Assembly: GCA_026415415.1 (NCBI GenBank)
Contig: JAOAHE010000010.1
Location: 1 to 45,113 of the forward strand
Length of the DNA stretch: 45,113 nt
Direction of reading: 5' to 3'
Source: Thermodesulfovibrionales bacterium
Lineage (GTDB): Bacteria; Nitrospirota; Thermodesulfovibrionia; Thermodesulfovibrionales; Dissulfurispiraceae
Part shown: piece after piece, positions 1-9,242 of the stretch
How positions within the stretch are numbered: position 1 is the first letter of the stretch
Layout: each line of letters opens with the position of its first letter
The notes under the pieces: generated by a model
Database searches by the model: none
The model's input: only the letters and a program-made list of their open reading frames with translations
Told to the model about the DNA's origin: nothing
Position numbers and translations under genes: made by a program

Positions 1-234
1 CTCCTCAGGGATAGAACAGTATCTTCCAATAACACCTCCTCCGTAGCCTCTTACTCCAACAATACCTCCATGTTTCCAGTAGCCAATTTTAGTTCTGTAA
101 GACTTCTCTAATAGCCCTAACTCATCTGCTGACATATCGTTTGTTTCGGCGCATTTTTTAATCTCTTTGACAAAACTCGGCCAGGGACCTTTCTCCAGCT
201 CATCTAACAATGGAGTGTCATACTTCTTTGGCAT
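1..234 (-). CDS. dsrA: Dissimilatory sulfite reductase alpha subunit, N-terminal part (cut by window edge)
   Basis: The minus strand reads 78 codons from an ATG at 234 without a stop to the window edge. The protein starts [20 protein letters not shown] and contains the block [20 protein letters not shown] near residues 51-70. Both match the start of DsrA, the siroheme/[4Fe-4S] alpha subunit that reduces sulfite with DsrB and DsrC in the cytoplasm. A strong ribosome binding site, AAGGAGG, sits a few bases upstream. The siroheme and cluster ligands lie outside the window, so catalytic integrity cannot be judged, nor can oxidative versus reductive type. Compared with Desulfovibrio DsrA as I recall it, the stretch between the two blocks is somewhat shorter. 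Identification rests on these blocks and is fairly secure. Confidence 0.88.
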   Translation of the reverse strand, partial: MPKKYDTPLLDELEKGPWPSFVKEIKKCAETNDMSADELGLLEKSYRTKIGYWKHGGIVGVRGYGGGVIGRYCSIPEE

Positions 235-687
235 AAAAACCTCCTTACTTGAATATATATTTTTAAGGCTGTTAACCTTAAAGAGAAATGGATTTTCTCA
301 ATAATAAAAGCATTAAAGGCTAATACACCTGATAATCAATGGTCAAATAAATAAATTTTATTTAAATATTAATTTTTTTACTCTATATGAATACTTATTT
401 CAGCTATTGCATATAATTTAAAAATTCAGTATATTATTTTTGTTTTAACATACTTTATAATTTTTAAAGTTTTAGAAACATAAAAAGGGAAAAAATAGAC
501 TAAGATAATTACAAATTTATTTAAATAAGTAATATTTAAAATTTAAATTTTTTATTTTTTTTAACTTTAAAGATTGCTTTGAAAATTACTTTTAAGTTAA
601 ATTATAACATTTCTTTTCTACCTAAATTTTTGCCTAATAGTTTCTATAATTTTTACATAAATTTATGACAGGAGATAGAAAAATCAG
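235..687. other. Divergent intergenic region between dsrA and ino1
   Basis: This 453-base, very AT-rich stretch separates two divergent genes and shows no convincing ORF. On the minus strand an extended -10 box, TGTTATAAT, reads from 609 to 601 and could serve dsrA with a leader of about 360 bases. On the plus strand TATAAT at 645-650 lies about 38 bases before the ino1 ATG. Neither has a good -35 hexamer, so both calls are tentative. The long leader would leave room for post-transcriptional control of dsrA, but I recognise no known riboswitch in it. Confidence 0.35.
601..609 (-). promoter_or_regulatory. Candidate extended -10 promoter for dsrA
   Basis: The minus strand carries TGTTATAAT, a perfect TGnTATAAT extended -10 element. 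No recognisable -35 hexamer lies at the normal distance, which is tolerated for extended -10 promoters. The same element recurs before other genes in this window (2678, 24333, 36504), which raises its credibility a little. In DNA this AT-rich a chance match is quite possible. Confidence 0.3.
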
Positions 688-1797
688 ATGGGGAAGATAC
701 GAATTGCCATTGCTGGTATAGGTAATTGCGCAAGTTCCTTAATACAAGGCATAGAATATTATAAATTTCTACAGCAAAATAATATAGAACCTAAAGAACA
801 CATAGGATTGATGCACTTAGATTTAGGTGGTTATCTTCCGGGAGATATTGAAGTTGTTGCAGCATACGACATTGACATTAGAAAGGTTAATAAACCTCTT
901 AAAGAAGCTATTTTGGCAAAACCAAACTGTACTAAATTGTTTTTCCCAAACATTCCTGATTATAAAATCAAAGTTGAGATGGGAAACATCCTCGATGGAG
1001 TCTCACCACATATGGCTAACTATCCAGATGAAAAAAGATTTATCCCTTCATCTACCCCTCCTACTGATATAGTTAAATCTCTTAAAGAGAGTGGCGCTGA
1101 AATGCTAATTAACTATTTACCCGTTGGCTCTGTAGAGGCTACAGAATATTATGCAAGAGCAGCTTTAGAAGCTAATGTTGGGTTTATAAATTGTATACCT
1201 GTATTTATAGCATCTGATGAAAAGTGGATAAAATTATATGAAGAAAAAGGCATCCCAATTATAGGTGATGATGTTAAATCCCAAATCGGAGCCACAATTA
1301 TTCATAGAGCATTAGCAAAACTATTTATGGACAGAGGAGTCAAGATATCCCATACTTATCAACTTAATGTTGGTGGTAACACAGATTTCTTAAATATGCT
1401 TAACCACTCCCGTTTGAAACTTAAAAAGATATCAAAAACTGAATCTGTGCACTGTCAAATTTCCCACGACCTAAAAGATGAAGATATACATATCGGCCCT
1501 TCTGATTATATACCATGGCTAAACGACAATAAAATATGTTTTTTAAGGATAGAAGGAGTGGGATTTGGTAACGTTCCGATGCACCTTGAGTTAAGGTTAT
1601 CAGTAGAAGACTCACCTAACAGTGCTGGAGTAATAATTGATGCAATTAGATGTTGTAAAATAGCCTTAGATAGAGGAATAGGGGGTGTGCTTTTGTCACC
1701 TTCAGCCTATTTCATGAAGCACCCCTATAAACAATTCACAGATATAGAAGCCAGAAATATGGTAGAGGAATTTATAAGAGGAGATAGGGAGAGGTAG
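688..1797 (+). CDS. ino1: myo-Inositol-1-phosphate synthase (actinobacterial/archaeal type)
   Basis: This 369-residue NAD-dependent enzyme isomerises glucose 6-phosphate to inositol phosphate. The Rossmann start is RIAIAGIGNCASSLIQG at residues 4-20. Downstream hallmarks are DDVKSQIGATIIHR (about 194-207) and QLNVGGNTDFLNML (about 224-237), followed by the lysine-rich KLKKISKTESV segment. These match the short Ino1 form of Mycobacterium and Archaeoglobus rather than the ~500-residue eukaryotic form. The ATG at 688 follows an AGGAGA-type ribosome binding site at about 670. The next gene begins directly after the stop codon, so the two are co-transcribed, and that partner fixes the likely fate of the inositol phosphate as a CDP-alcohol transfer product. 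Identity is secure; the end product is inferred. Confidence 0.93.
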   Translation: MGKIRIAIAGIGNCASSLIQGIEYYKFLQQNNIEPKEHIGLMHLDLGGYLPGDIEVVAAYDIDIRKVNKPLKEAILAKPNCTKLFFPNIPDYKIKVEMGNILDGVSPHMANYPDEKRFIPSSTPPTDIVKSLKESGAEMLINYLPVGSVEATEYYARAALEANVGFINCIPVFIASDEKWIKLYEEKGIPIIGDDVKSQIGATIIHRALAKLFMDRGVKISHTYQLNVGGNTDFLNMLNHSRLKLKKISKTESVHCQISHDLKDEDIHIGPSDYIPWLNDNKICFLRIEGVGFGNVPMHLELRLSVEDSPNSAGVIIDAIRCCKIALDRGIGGVLLSPSAYFMKHPYKQFTDIEARNMVEEFIRGDRER

Positions 1798-2376
1798 TTG
1801 TTTGGTGAGAAATTTGGCCACTTTCTTGATAAACCCCTTGAACCATTGGCTAAAAAACTTACAATTCATCCTAACATCCTTACTCTTACTGGTTTTTTCA
1901 TAACCATTTTTGCCTCTTCTATTTTGCCTTTTCATCTTAAAATAGGTGGGCTTTTTATTTTATTAGGCGCTTTATTTGACATGCTTGATGGCATCGTCGC
2001 CAGAAGTAACGGCAAAACAACTCAATTTGGTGCTTTTTTAGACTCAGTACTTGATAGATTTTCTGATTTTTTCATCTTTTTTTCGATCGGAACATATTTT
2101 GCAATGATCAATCATACAGTAGGTTTACTTCTTACAGCAGCAAGTCTCTTAGGTGCATTTATGATAAGTTATATAAGAGCAAGAGCGGAAGGGCTAAATA
2201 TTCACTGTAAGGTAGGGCTTATGGAAAGACCTGAGAGAATTATTCTGATTTCCTTTGGATGTCTAACAGGATGGTTATTTCAAGTAATGGTAATTCTTTT
2301 TTTCCTTATATATTTCACAGTAATACAAAGAATTCTTCATGTCTATAAGTCACCTCAAATTAAAAGTCAAAGCTGA
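1798..2376 (+). CDS. CDP-alcohol phosphatidyltransferase, probable phosphatidylinositol-phosphate synthase
   Basis: A 192-residue polytopic membrane enzyme. It carries the complete family signature D-x2-DG-x2-AR-x8-G-x3-D-x3-D in DMLDGIVARSNG...GAFLDSVLDR (about residues 61-86), whose aspartates bind the metals and CDP. The gene starts with TTG immediately after the ino1 stop, and the GGAGATAGGGAGAGG just before it can act as ribosome binding site. Because it follows ino1, the likely acceptor is inositol 1-phosphate, giving a phosphatidylinositol phosphate. The alternative is a di-inositol-phosphate type solute, but that route normally needs an inositol-phosphate cytidylyltransferase (separate or fused), and neither is seen here. 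Substrate assignment is inference; the family is certain. Confidence 0.85.
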   Translation: MFGEKFGHFLDKPLEPLAKKLTIHPNILTLTGFFITIFASSILPFHLKIGGLFILLGALFDMLDGIVARSNGKTTQFGAFLDSVLDRFSDFFIFFSIGTYFAMINHTVGLLLTAASLLGAFMISYIRARAEGLNIHCKVGLMERPERIILISFGCLTGWLFQVMVILFFLIYFTVIQRILHVYKSPQIKSQS

Positions 2377-2707
2377 TCCTTTCAGCCTAATAATTAGAGC
2401 TTCTTTTCCTCTTAGAACTCAAAGTTTTTGATGGTTGTGCATTTTTACATCTGAAAATTAGAGATAGATCTTTTTACAAGAAAAAGTGTTGGTTTTATTA
2501 TTAAGATTGACAAAGCATATTTGTTTTTTATGTTTCCAATCAAGTCGCATTATCAAAGTAAGTTTTTTATAATTGAATAAAAAAAGATTAAAATCAATAT
2601 TATTCCTTTAGATTTTTATAGATCTATTAGCCATAGTTGGCTTTTAATTAATTTTAGATGAACTAACATTAAAAATGTGATATACTTTCTTAAAGGGGGA
2701 ATTTGAA
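2377..2707. other. Intergenic region upstream of the DUF948 gene
   Basis: These 331 bases hold no convincing ORF or RNA gene. A TTGACA at 2507-2512 has only a poor -10 partner. The best promoter is the extended -10 element at 2678-2686, annotated separately. No clear terminator hairpin follows the CDP-alcohol transferase gene. Confidence 0.4.
2678..2686 (+). promoter_or_regulatory. Extended -10 promoter for the DUF948-ytxH-hypA-hypB-tadA run
   Basis: TGATATACT fits TGnTATAAT with one mismatch and lies 21 bases before the ATG at 2708. The AAAGGGGGA ribosome binding site sits between them, so the predicted leader is about 15 bases. The -35 region is weak, as is common with extended -10 promoters. 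Confidence 0.45.
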
Positions 2708-3115
2708 ATGGCTAATCAAACTTTATTGATTATCATTAGTGCAGGCTTTTTTGTTATAATTCTAATCTTTTTATTAGCTATTGGTTTTTTAATATATGCC
2801 ATCTTAGAGCTCAAGAAAATTTCACAAAACCTAAAAACTTTTTTTATTCAAACTGAAGAAAGGCTTAACCCCGTTTTAAGTGAGACAGAACTAACTCTTA
2901 AAAGTATAAGAAAAGTCACAGATGACCTTGGTGAAGTATCTGGAAGTATAAAAGAGGTGTCAAAATCTATTAACGAGATAACCACGAACTTAAACACTCT
3001 AAGCCTATTGATAAACGAACTAAGAGTTAGTATCTTAAAAAGAACTTTGGCATTGAGAGTAGGATTCAGAGAAGCTTTAACAACTTTTATCAAACAATTA
3101 AAAGAAAGGAGGTAA
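2708..3115 (+). CDS. DUF948-type membrane-anchored coiled-coil protein
   Basis: A 135-residue protein with one long hydrophobic segment at about residues 5-32, followed by an amphipathic region (about 35-110) rich in Leu, Ser, Thr and Glu that looks like a coiled coil, then a basic C-terminus. This is the layout of DUF948 proteins, which have no settled function and are often paired with YtxH-like proteins, exactly as here with the next gene 5 bases downstream. It begins with ATG after AAAGGGGGA. I expect an inner-membrane protein with the helical part in the cytoplasm. The family call is moderately sure; the role is unknown. Confidence 0.7.
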   Translation: MANQTLLIIISAGFFVIILIFLLAIGFLIYAILELKKISQNLKTFFIQTEERLNPVLSETELTLKSIRKVTDDLGEVSGSIKEVSKSINEITTNLNTLSLLINELRVSILKRTLALRVGFREALTTFIKQLKERR

Positions 3116-3120
3116 TTTTC

Positions 3121-3423
3121 ATGCATCACAACGAGGGAGGCTTAAATGTTGGAGCTATATTGCTTTCGTTTCTATTAGGAAGTATAGTAGGTGCAGGACT
3201 TGCTTTGCTTGTAGCACCTCAAACAGGTACGGAGACGAGAAGAAGAATCAAAGATTTTGCAGAAGATGTAACCGATAGAGCTCATGGTTACATGGAACAG
3301 GCAAAAACTAAGGTATCCCAGTCAATTGACAAAGGTAAAGAAATTTTAGAGGCTCAAAAATCAGCTGTTACAGCTGCCTTTGAAGCTGGGAAAGAAGCCT
3401 ATGAAAGAGAAGTACATAAATAA
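3121..3423 (+). CDS. YtxH-like (gas-vesicle/stress type) membrane protein
   Basis: 100 residues. A glycine- and alanine-rich membrane segment (about 10-33, with GSIVGAGLALLVAPQTG) is followed directly by the charged ETRRRIKDFAEDV block and a long amphipathic helix to the end. The APxxGxETRxxI junction is the hallmark of YtxH/DUF883-like small membrane proteins linked to envelope or general stress. AAAGGAGG just upstream is a good ribosome binding site, and hypA follows after 2 bases. The family is likely; no specific biochemical role is known. Confidence 0.75.
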   Translation: MHHNEGGLNVGAILLSFLLGSIVGAGLALLVAPQTGTETRRRIKDFAEDVTDRAHGYMEQAKTKVSQSIDKGKEILEAQKSAVTAAFEAGKEAYEREVHK

Positions 3424-3425
3424 AT

Positions 3426-3770
3426 ATGCATGAACTCTCTATTGCTTACAGTTTGCTAAATTTAGCAATAGAGGAGTGCATAAAAAGAGGTTTTTCAAAG
3501 ATACAAAAAATAAAGATAACAATAAGTAGTGCTTCAAATATCATGCCTGAGGCACTACTTTTCTCTTTCAATGCTTTAAAACAAGAGACAATCGCTCAAG
3601 AATCAATTCTTTATATAGAAAAAATTCCACTATCAGGAATATGCCAAAGCTGTAATACTAAAATAACAACTTTTAAGCCCTTTATTATAGAGTGTCCCGT
3701 CTGTCATGATAACTCACTAAATTTACAGATACCTGACGACTTAAAAATAGATGAAATAGAGGTAACTTAA
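3426..3770 (+). CDS. hypA: Hydrogenase nickel-insertion protein HypA
   Basis: 114 residues starting MHELSIAYSLL; His2 and Glu3 form the nickel site of the family. The C-terminal zinc domain has two CxxC pairs, CQSC (about residues 73-76) and CPVC (about 90-93). HypA delivers nickel to [NiFe] hydrogenase precursors with HypB, which is the next gene, 2 bases on. No hydrogenase structural genes or hypC-F lie in the window, so the target enzyme is encoded elsewhere. The length is normal. Confidence 0.94.
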   Translation: MHELSIAYSLLNLAIEECIKRGFSKIQKIKITISSASNIMPEALLFSFNALKQETIAQESILYIEKIPLSGICQSCNTKITTFKPFIIECPVCHDNSLNLQIPDDLKIDEIEVT

Positions 3771-3772
3771 AA

Positions 3773-4417
3773 ATGAAAATAAAGATAGCAAAAAAAATTT
3801 TTAGTGAAAATGATAAAATTGCCGATATTAATAGAGAAAACTTTAAAAGACATAAGATTTTCACTATTAATCTAATGGGTTCTCCTGGGGCAGGAAAAAC
3901 TTCTTTTTTAGAAAAATCGATTTCTTTACTTAAAGATAAAGTACAAGTAGGAGTCATAGTAGGTGATATCACAGGCATAGATGACGCAATGAGAATAAAT
4001 AAATTACAAGTACCCGTAGTACAACTCAACACTGGTGGAGCATGCCATTTAGATGCAAACATGATAAACAACTCATTGCAAGACCTTCCATTAGAAGAAA
4101 TCAAGCTTTTATTTATAGAAAATGTTGGCAACCTTGTCTGTCCTGCTGATTTTGACCTTGGGGAAAATATCAAGGTTACAATCCTAAGCCTTACCGAAGG
4201 AGACGATAAGCCATTGAAATACCCTCTAATTTTTAAAAAATCATCAGCCCTGATTATAAACAAAATTGATCTCATCCCTTTTTTAGAAGTTTCCATTGAT
4301 AAGATTAAAAAAGATTGCCTACTAATTAACCCAACTATTAAAATCTTTAAAGTCTCTTGCAAAAACAATGAAGGAATTGAAAACTGGGTAAAATGGATCA
4401 TGACTATGATTTTATGA
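3773..4417 (+). CDS. hypB: Hydrogenase maturation GTPase HypB
   Basis: A 214-residue SIMIBI-class GTPase that works with HypA in nickel delivery. The P-loop is GSPGAGKTS (about residues 38-46). The conserved metal-binding Cys-His pair is in NTGGACHLDA (about 85-94), followed by ENVGNLVCPADFDLGE and the base-recognition NKID. It lacks the N-terminal CxxCGC nickel site and the His-rich store found in many proteobacterial HypB proteins, so it is the minimal archaeal-like form. The 3' end overlaps tadA by 25 bases. Confidence 0.94.
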   Translation: MKIKIAKKIFSENDKIADINRENFKRHKIFTINLMGSPGAGKTSFLEKSISLLKDKVQVGVIVGDITGIDDAMRINKLQVPVVQLNTGGACHLDANMINNSLQDLPLEEIKLLFIENVGNLVCPADFDLGENIKVTILSLTEGDDKPLKYPLIFKKSSALIINKIDLIPFLEVSIDKIKKDCLLINPTIKIFKVSCKNNEGIENWVKWIMTMIL

Positions 4418-4854
4418 AAATTGCCCTCTATGAAGCTCAAATTGCCTATGCAAAAGGCGAAGTACCCGTAGGTGCTGTATTAGTCATTGAAGGAACAATA
4501 ATATCTAAAAGTCATAATCAAAAAGAAACCCTTTCTGACCCCACAGCACATGCTGAAATCCTTGTAATTAGAGAGTCTTCTCACCTCTTAAAAAACTGGA
4601 GGTTAGAAAAAGCAACTCTCTATGTTACAAAAGAACCTTGTATAATGTGTGCAGGAGCTATGATCAATGCAAGAATAAAAAGGCTTGTTTATGGATGTTC
4701 TGATCCTAAAAATGGTGCCATAGAGAGCCTTTATAAAATAGGCTCTGATTACAGATTAAATCATCAAATAGAGATTACTTCATCAATTTATGAATATGAA
4801 TGCAAAGAAATTCTTAAAAGTTTTTTCTGTAATATTAGATCTTTTAAAAAATAA
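4393..4854 (+). CDS. tadA: tRNA adenosine(34) deaminase TadA
   Basis: A 153-residue zinc deaminase that converts A34 of tRNA-Arg(ACG) to inosine. The zinc and proton-shuttle motif HAE is at residues 53-55, and the PCxxC cysteines are C83 and C86; VPVGAVLV precedes them as in E. coli TadA. The start at 4393 is preferred because residues 3-8 (HDYDFM) align with the family N-terminus. An alternative ATG at 4414 overlaps the hypB stop as ATGA. Either way translation is coupled to hypB. A standalone homologous cytosine or guanine deaminase is less likely. Confidence 0.9.
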   Translation: MDHDYDFMKIALYEAQIAYAKGEVPVGAVLVIEGTIISKSHNQKETLSDPTAHAEILVIRESSHLLKNWRLEKATLYVTKEPCIMCAGAMINARIKRLVYGCSDPKNGAIESLYKIGSDYRLNHQIEITSSIYEYECKEILKSFFCNIRSFKK

Positions 4855-4859
4855 ACTCT

Positions 4860-5183
4860 TTATCTTTGATTACTTCCTTTACCATAAGGTCTATTGCTAA
4901 ATTTACCCTTTGCTATATTTGGATTCCTGCCTTTTTCTTTTTGTGGTTTAGCCTCACTTACAATAACATTCCTACCCATTAAATTTGTCCCGTTAAGAGT
5001 GGCTATCGCTTTTTTAGCGTCTTCATTAGATTTCATCTCTACAAAACCAAAACCTTTGTTCTTACCAGTTTCATCAGTAATCAATTTTACTGATGCGACC
5101 TCTCCTATAGCCATAAATGCCTGCTTAACAGTTTCTTCTGAGATATTGTAAGGTAAATTACCTACATATAATTTTCTGAACAT
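4860..5183 (-). CDS. Small RRM RNA-binding protein
   Basis: 107 residues: a single RNA recognition motif followed by a basic Lys/Gly/Asn/Arg tail (about 80-107). RNP2 is LYVGNL (residues 5-10) and RNP1 is KGFGFVEM (43-50), both with the RNA-stacking aromatics in place. Such single-RRM proteins with a glycine/basic tail occur in cyanobacteria (Rbp) and several anaerobic phyla, where they are linked to cold or stress RNA handling. It is monocistronic, has a strong AAAGGAGGTTTT ribosome binding site and its own candidate promoter, and converges on tadA with a 5-base gap. Confidence 0.9.
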   Translation of the reverse strand: MFRKLYVGNLPYNISEETVKQAFMAIGEVASVKLITDETGKNKGFGFVEMKSNEDAKKAIATLNGTNLMGRNVIVSEAKPQKEKGRNPNIAKGKFSNRPYGKGSNQR

Positions 5184-5215
5184 TTTTAAAACCTCCTTTT
5201 TTTCAAAAATTTAAA

Positions 5216-5244
5216 ATTAAATAAATTTAGTCTTTGTTTGCCAA
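5216..5244 (-). promoter_or_regulatory. Candidate sigma-70 promoter of the RRM gene
   Basis: On the minus strand TTGGCA (5244-5239) is followed after 17 bases by TTTAAT (5221-5216); each hexamer differs from consensus at one position. Transcription would start near 5209 and give a leader of about 25 bases containing the AAAGGAGG site. The spacing and position fit well. Confidence 0.5.
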
Positions 5245-5385
5245 AAGAAGTTCAGAGAGAAAGCGAGACGAATTAAATGAGAAAGCTTGATAAGAATTAA
5301 CCCCTTAAGCTTTTTTCTGAAATATTTTTTTAAAAATCTTAGAGTCTTCTCTGAATATTTAGTTCTCCTGTTAAGTAAAAATATA

Positions 5386-7608
5386 TTAATACCACATAAT
5401 AGACTCAAAATATGGGGACGGTACAGTAACTGAGATGTAGCCACGCCAAGGGCATCTTTCAATTACTTCAACCCTTTTAGAGTTCTGTTCTGTCTGAATA
5501 GCACCATTTCTACCATTTACGATTAGTTCAACGCAAAAATGTATCTCATCGTTTTCTTTTACTTTTATCTGTTCAAAGGGAATCCTTATCTCAAAAATAT
5601 CTTTTATTGCAGCTTCCAAATCATCGGAAACCTTAATCCATTTGTCATCAACTTTCTCATATAGCGTGGCCTGCTGTGTTGAAGTTTTAGGGAGGAAAAC
5701 CACTTTAAAAAGTGTAGGATGTAAAATGTTAATATGAAAAATAACATTCTCTATTATATCACCAAAAGAACCAAAAGGATCAACTCTAATAAATAAATTA
5801 TCTTTATTAAATCCGTAATGAATATCTGATACCATGCTCTCTGACTTATGCATGCTACCACCTGATCTTTTTACGTCTATATAGGCCCCTAAATACCACT
5901 CAAAATAACTCGTCATTATCCCATCAATCTTAGGATAGATAAAACCTCTGGGTTCTATCTGTGGATGAATCTTTCTTGCCTCAATTTTTATTGGCACATA
6001 GAGGTAAGGGGGGATATCAATACCAATAATTTCATATACTTTAATCAAATGACTCCTGAAGAGTTCGTCAAAATCCTCTTGCGTCTCAGTAGCATGTTCA
6101 TCTCCATACCACCAGTTCCAATCACTGCCTTCTGCAATATATAAAGCTTGCCAAGCAGCCGATAAATCTTTTTCTGGATTTGCAATGGCATACTTTGATA
6201 ACTCCTCTCTTGTCTTAGCAAGGTACTCCCATGCTAAATTGTCCTCTTGATGTCCTATCCAAATCCTAAAATTAGCATTTATCCAAGAGCCGGGATGTAA
6301 GCTTGATAAAGCCTCTCCCTTTCCATGTTCTTTTATAAACTCAGAAAAGGTAATAGTCTGAAACCTACTATCATTAGCCAGAAAATTATAAATACCATTA
6401 AGAAAATCACTGCCATCGTTTGGGTAGTATTCCCATGCATTTTCACCATCTACTATTATTGCGACTAAGTAAGGTCTATCATAAGGTAACGAGTTCCTAA
6501 TGTGCATGAGCCTATTTACAAAATCATCAATAGCTTTCTGAGTCCCCCAGCCTGAATAAGAAAAACCTATCATATCAGACAATATATGATCCCTAAAAAA
6601 TATAGCTACATCGTTGAAATTATATAATTTATAGAGTAGCTGAGGGTTAAAGACAGATCCTTGTGAGTCTCTAAAAGGTAATGTCAAAGACCTTGATAAC
6701 ACTTCCTCATCAGTGGCAACCCAATCAATACCAAAGGATTTTATTATCCCTAACACCTCTTCACTAACAGAACCCTCTGAAGGCCACATACCTGCTGGTT
6801 TCCTTCCAAAAAGATCTTCAAAATAATCTATGGACATCTTTATCTGCTTTTTTGCATCTTCTGGGTAGGAAAATCTTCTTTTTGGCAAAACTATATCGGG
6901 TTGGGCAACCTTAGCTATGTCAGTATTACATAATAAAGGCAAGATAGGATGATAAAAAGGACTGACAGAAAACTCAATTTGTCCTTGCTCAAAAAGTACC
7001 CTATAAGTAGGTATTATCCTTTTTAAAATCTCCAGCTGCTTATCAATAATTGTTTTTTTGTCTTCCTCTGCAAAATCTCTACCTTTTTTTGCTAACTCAC
7101 TAAGATATGGATCTGATTGAATAAACATTGGATCAATCCAACATAGATTAAATAAAACTTGCAAATCCCTAAGTTCAGAAATGGAAAAATTACGGGCTAT
7201 TTTAGTTAAATCTTTTCGAGTAAACTTAAAACCCCTTTTTTTGAGCAGTTCATAATATCGGGGATAGGGTTTGATCATATTGTCCCAGTTAGCAAGAAAA
7301 AAATTCTCTAATATAAAAACCTTCTCAGAATCTGTGAGCTCTGCAGAGTCTTTTAAAGTTAAGATCTGATAGATGTCTTTAGAACCATTATGAACATAAT
7401 CATTTAATTGCTCAATTAATGATGGAACAATATTAAAGTTCAGTTTAAGAGAAGGGAATTTTTGTACTCTTAACGCCATATCTAAATAGTCCTTAGTGCC
7501 ATGAAGCCTTACCCACGGAAGGCGGTATATCCCTGTATGAGGATCTTTATAATTTGGTTGATGAAAATGCCATAATATACATATGTATAGAGGATAACTA
7601 TTTTTCAT
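5386..7608 (-). CDS. Glycoside hydrolase family 57 protein (alpha-amylase/branching-enzyme-like)
   Basis: 740 residues. GH57 region 1 is HFHQP at residues 14-18. The segment GIYRLPWVRLHGTKDY follows (about 26-41). GMWPSEGSVSEE (about 274-285) should contain the catalytic glutamate. VDGENAWEYYPNDG (about 369-382) should contain the acid/base aspartate. The C-terminal ~200 residues are a beta-rich extension seen in the long GH57 forms. The family acts on alpha-1,4-glucans in the cytoplasm; whether this member hydrolyses or transfers cannot be told. The start ATG overlaps the FtsB-like gene by 11 bases, and enolase is just upstream, so it belongs to a central-carbon operon. No signal peptide is seen. 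Confidence 0.88.
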   Translation of the reverse strand: MKNSYPLYICILWHFHQPNYKDPHTGIYRLPWVRLHGTKDYLDMALRVQKFPSLKLNFNIVPSLIEQLNDYVHNGSKDIYQILTLKDSAELTDSEKVFILENFFLANWDNMIKPYPRYYELLKKRGFKFTRKDLTKIARNFSISELRDLQVLFNLCWIDPMFIQSDPYLSELAKKGRDFAEEDKKTIIDKQLEILKRIIPTYRVLFEQGQIEFSVSPFYHPILPLLCNTDIAKVAQPDIVLPKRRFSYPEDAKKQIKMSIDYFEDLFGRKPAGMWPSEGSVSEEVLGIIKSFGIDWVATDEEVLSRSLTLPFRDSQGSVFNPQLLYKLYNFNDVAIFFRDHILSDMIGFSYSGWGTQKAIDDFVNRLMHIRNSLPYDRPYLVAIIVDGENAWEYYPNDGSDFLNGIYNFLANDSRFQTITFSEFIKEHGKGEALSSLHPGSWINANFRIWIGHQEDNLAWEYLAKTREELSKYAIANPEKDLSAAWQALYIAEGSDWNWWYGDEHATETQEDFDELFRSHLIKVYEIIGIDIPPYLYVPIKIEARKIHPQIEPRGFIYPKIDGIMTSYFEWYLGAYIDVKRSGGSMHKSESMVSDIHYGFNKDNLFIRVDPFGSFGDIIENVIFHINILHPTLFKVVFLPKTSTQQATLYEKVDDKWIKVSDDLEAAIKDIFEIRIPFEQIKVKENDEIHFCVELIVNGRNGAIQTEQNSKRVEVIERCPWRGYISVTVPSPYFESIMWY

Positions 7609-7945
7609 TATTGTTGTTTTTAAAATAATATATATACTCTCCCGGTTTAGCTAATCTATAATCTTCTCTTGCATATTTTTCTCTCAAAAAGGAGTTGTTC
7701 TTAAGTTGACTTATTTCTCTCCTTAATTGATCATTATTTTGCTGAAGGGTGTGAATTTCCGTTTTCAAAGTCTTTTCCACTTTTTTTAATTCATAGTATT
7801 TTACTAATCCCCTTTCACCAAAAATGGCAGGCACGATGATAGAAATTAGAAATAAAGCTACGACGCTATAAAAAAAGATATTTTTCCGCCTTCTTTCTGC
7901 TTCAATTTGTTGCCTTAAACTTTTAACTTTACTTGACCCTCTCAT
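7598..7945 (-). CDS. FtsB/DivIC-like septum formation initiator
   Basis: A 115-residue bitopic protein: a basic N-terminus (about 1-22), a transmembrane helix (about 24-42), a leucine/glutamine coiled coil (about 50-82), and a short tail with YAREDYRLAKPGEYIYYF. That last motif, an ArgGlu-rich stretch followed by KPGE, is typical of FtsB/DivIC. The partner proteins FtsL and FtsQ are not in the window. It sits 4 bases after enolase, a known conserved neighbour pair (eno-ftsB) in many bacteria, which supports the call. It overlaps the downstream GH57 gene by 11 bases. Confidence 0.82.
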   Translation of the reverse strand: MRGSSKVKSLRQQIEAERRRKNIFFYSVVALFLISIIVPAIFGERGLVKYYELKKVEKTLKTEIHTLQQNNDQLRREISQLKNNSFLREKYAREDYRLAKPGEYIYYFKNNNNEK

Positions 7946-7949
7946 AATC

Positions 7950-9233
<1,284 letters not shown>

Positions 9234-9242
9234 CTATCCCTC

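Noticed and set aside
3685-4440. 251-codon antisense frame opposite hypB
   Set aside because: hypA, hypB and tadA on the plus strand are unambiguous; the antisense product shows no family motif.
5217-5462. 81-codon minus-strand frame after the GH57 gene
   Set aside because: It overlaps the GH57 3' end in another frame, has no ribosome binding site, and the RRM promoter lies inside it.
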